A DNA stretch of 64,000 nt from Shewanella sp. 1CM18E (GTDB lineage Bacteria > Pseudomonadota > Gammaproteobacteria > Enterobacterales > Shewanellaceae): positions 124,001 to 188,000 of the forward strand of contig NZ_JALNTW010000005.1 in NCBI RefSeq assembly GCF_023161665.1. Direction: 5' to 3'. Within the stretch, counting starts at the first letter, position 1. Each line of letters opens with the position of its first letter. Position numbers and translations under genes: made by a program. The notes below the pieces were generated by a model. The model did not search any database. It was not told the DNA's origin and worked only from the letters and a program-made list of their open reading frames with translations. Shown one piece after another: positions 63,085 through 64,000 of this stretch.

Positions 63085-64000
63085 ATGAATATTTTTAGTT
63101 TTCTGTTTGGTGCACCGATAAGAGCTGTGCGCCAAACTAATAATCTTGTCGCCAGTTCTGCTGAGATAGAAGCTTTTACTCAATATTATCGACAGCACCT
63201 AGAGCCACTAACCAGTAAATTTGAAAACGCCCGAGTGGCCAGTTTAAAAGCTTGCCGCAAGCGTTTATATCTTTGCAGTATTATCTATGTTGCGCTTGCG
63301 GTATTGGCCTTTATGTTTATGCCATATATGCGCTTATCTGAGCCGTTAATGGTTTACCTAATAGGCCTGGTTGTTCTGGCTTTGCCTTTATTGTGGTGGC
63401 TGTATAACCCGATTAAGCATTATAAAAATGATGTAAAACAGAAAATCTATCCGCTTATTTTTAAATATTTCGGTCAGGACTTTATATTCAGCGCCGACCA
63501 TAAAATGAGTTTGTCGGTGTTAAAGGCATCGAAGCTCTTACCTTACTACGAAGATGCCAACTTCTCTGATTATGTGCAGGGCACATATAACGGGGTAGAA
63601 ATCGCCTTAAATGAACTGCATTTGACCAAGCAAGTTAGGCGCGATAAATCGACTGATACGGTCACTGTATTTAAAGGTGTCATGATAGAGCTCAGTAGCC
63701 ATAAAGATTTTCGAGGTCATACTGTGGTGGTTAAAACCCGAGGCGGCTTAGTTAATTTCCTGTCTGATTCGTTTAAAAGCTTAGATCGAGTAAAGCTAGA
63801 AGATCCGATTTTTGAAAAGCAATTCGATGTATTTTCCACTAACCAAATTGAGGCTCGTTATCTGTTAACCGTGAGCTTTATGGAGCGTTTACAGGCCTTG
63901 TCTGCCAGTTTTGGTAATAAGATCCAGTGTGCATTTTACCGTAATAAATTGCTGATCATGCTCGGTAGTAAACAAGATCGCTTTGAGATGGCATCGATAT
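63085..64000 (+). CDS. DUF3137-family membrane protein, 3' end cut by the window
   Basis: The frame stays open from ATG at 63085 to the window edge (305 codons). The start reads MNIFSFLFGAPIRAVRQT. Two adjacent membrane segments follow (about residues 65-110; LYLCSIIYVALAVLAFMFMP and VYLIGLVVLALPLLWWLY), then a soluble domain with VEIALNELHL and VFKGVMIELSSHKDFRGHTVV, which fits DUF3137 proteins often found next to lemA. Function unknown. Confidence 0.8.
   Translation, partial: MNIFSFLFGAPIRAVRQTNNLVASSAEIEAFTQYYRQHLEPLTSKFENARVASLKACRKRLYLCSIIYVALAVLAFMFMPYMRLSEPLMVYLIGLVVLALPLLWWLYNPIKHYKNDVKQKIYPLIFKYFGQDFIFSADHKMSLSVLKASKLLPYYEDANFSDYVQGTYNGVEIALNELHLTKQVRRDKSTDTVTVFKGVMIELSSHKDFRGHTVVVKTRGGLVNFLSDSFKSLDRVKLEDPIFEKQFDVFSTNQIEARYLLTVSFMERLQALSASFGNKIQCAFYRNKLLIMLGSKQDRFEMASI

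Overview
The window looks like chromosomal DNA of a marine gammaproteobacterium of the Shewanella type. This is inferred from gene content and order (mutM, moaA, a fused MobB-MoeA, a tungstate transporter, a RyhB locus, menF, a TonB receptor operon, paired AbgT permeases) and from protein similarity by eye; no database search was possible. Most genes have ordinary starts with AGGA-type ribosome binding sites, and many operons end in clear rho-independent terminators. I saw no tRNA, rRNA, CRISPR array or transposase gene.

Layout. 1-2 kb: a TVP38-family membrane protein and mutM. 2.1-4.25 kb: an accessory patch made of a hairpin-rich dispersed repeat and an AT-rich PD-(D/E)XK nuclease-like orphan. 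4.4-10.2 kb: a leftward run for tungstate import (tupABC) and molybdenum cofactor synthesis (mobA, mobB-moeA fusion, moaA). 10.4-14.0 kb: a sigma54-type response regulator and its histidine kinase, divergent from tupA across a CRP-like site. 14.28-14.74 kb: two tandem, Fur-boxed RyhB-type small RNA genes. 15.4-16.2 kb: yhhQ, a queuosine-precursor transporter, behind a preQ1-I riboswitch. 16.3-17.7 kb: menF.

18.1-23.7 kb holds what I consider the most promising undescribed system. A TonB-dependent receptor, a double-ATPase ECF subunit, an EcfT-like permease, an S-component-like membrane protein, a protein resembling the catalytic half of the tRNA agmatidine synthetase TiaS, and a 78-residue Cys-rich protein form one compact operon. 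It appears to import an unknown scarce molecule through both membranes and act on it. 23.9-27.4 kb: an HD-GYP protein, a Tat-exported DJ-1/PfpI protein, a tiny membrane protein and a YeiH-family permease.

27.9-34.9 kb is a divergent catabolic locus. Leftward are a YheO-type regulator, ridA and diaminopropionate ammonia-lyase; rightward are an M24 hydrolase (DoeA/EutD-like), an Asp/Glu-racemase-family protein (EutA-like), an EamA transporter and an M20 amidohydrolase. The set resembles ectoine-type degradation rewired toward 2,3-diaminopropionate. A second copy of the dispersed repeat (35.0-35.3 kb) again precedes AT-rich orphan genes.

36.4-57.6 kb is mixed housekeeping and envelope content: a porin, a BamE-like lipoprotein, an OYE-family reductase, a BCCT transporter, gorA, outer-membrane proteins, prlC, a MITE-like element, a thioesterase, a GST, a 3-methyladenine glycosylase, an RND efflux pair and yfcE. 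57.8-61.4 kb has two tandem AbgT-family permeases. 61.6-61.9 kb has two tandem short RNA-like units of unknown identity. The window ends with lemA and a truncated DUF3137-type gene.
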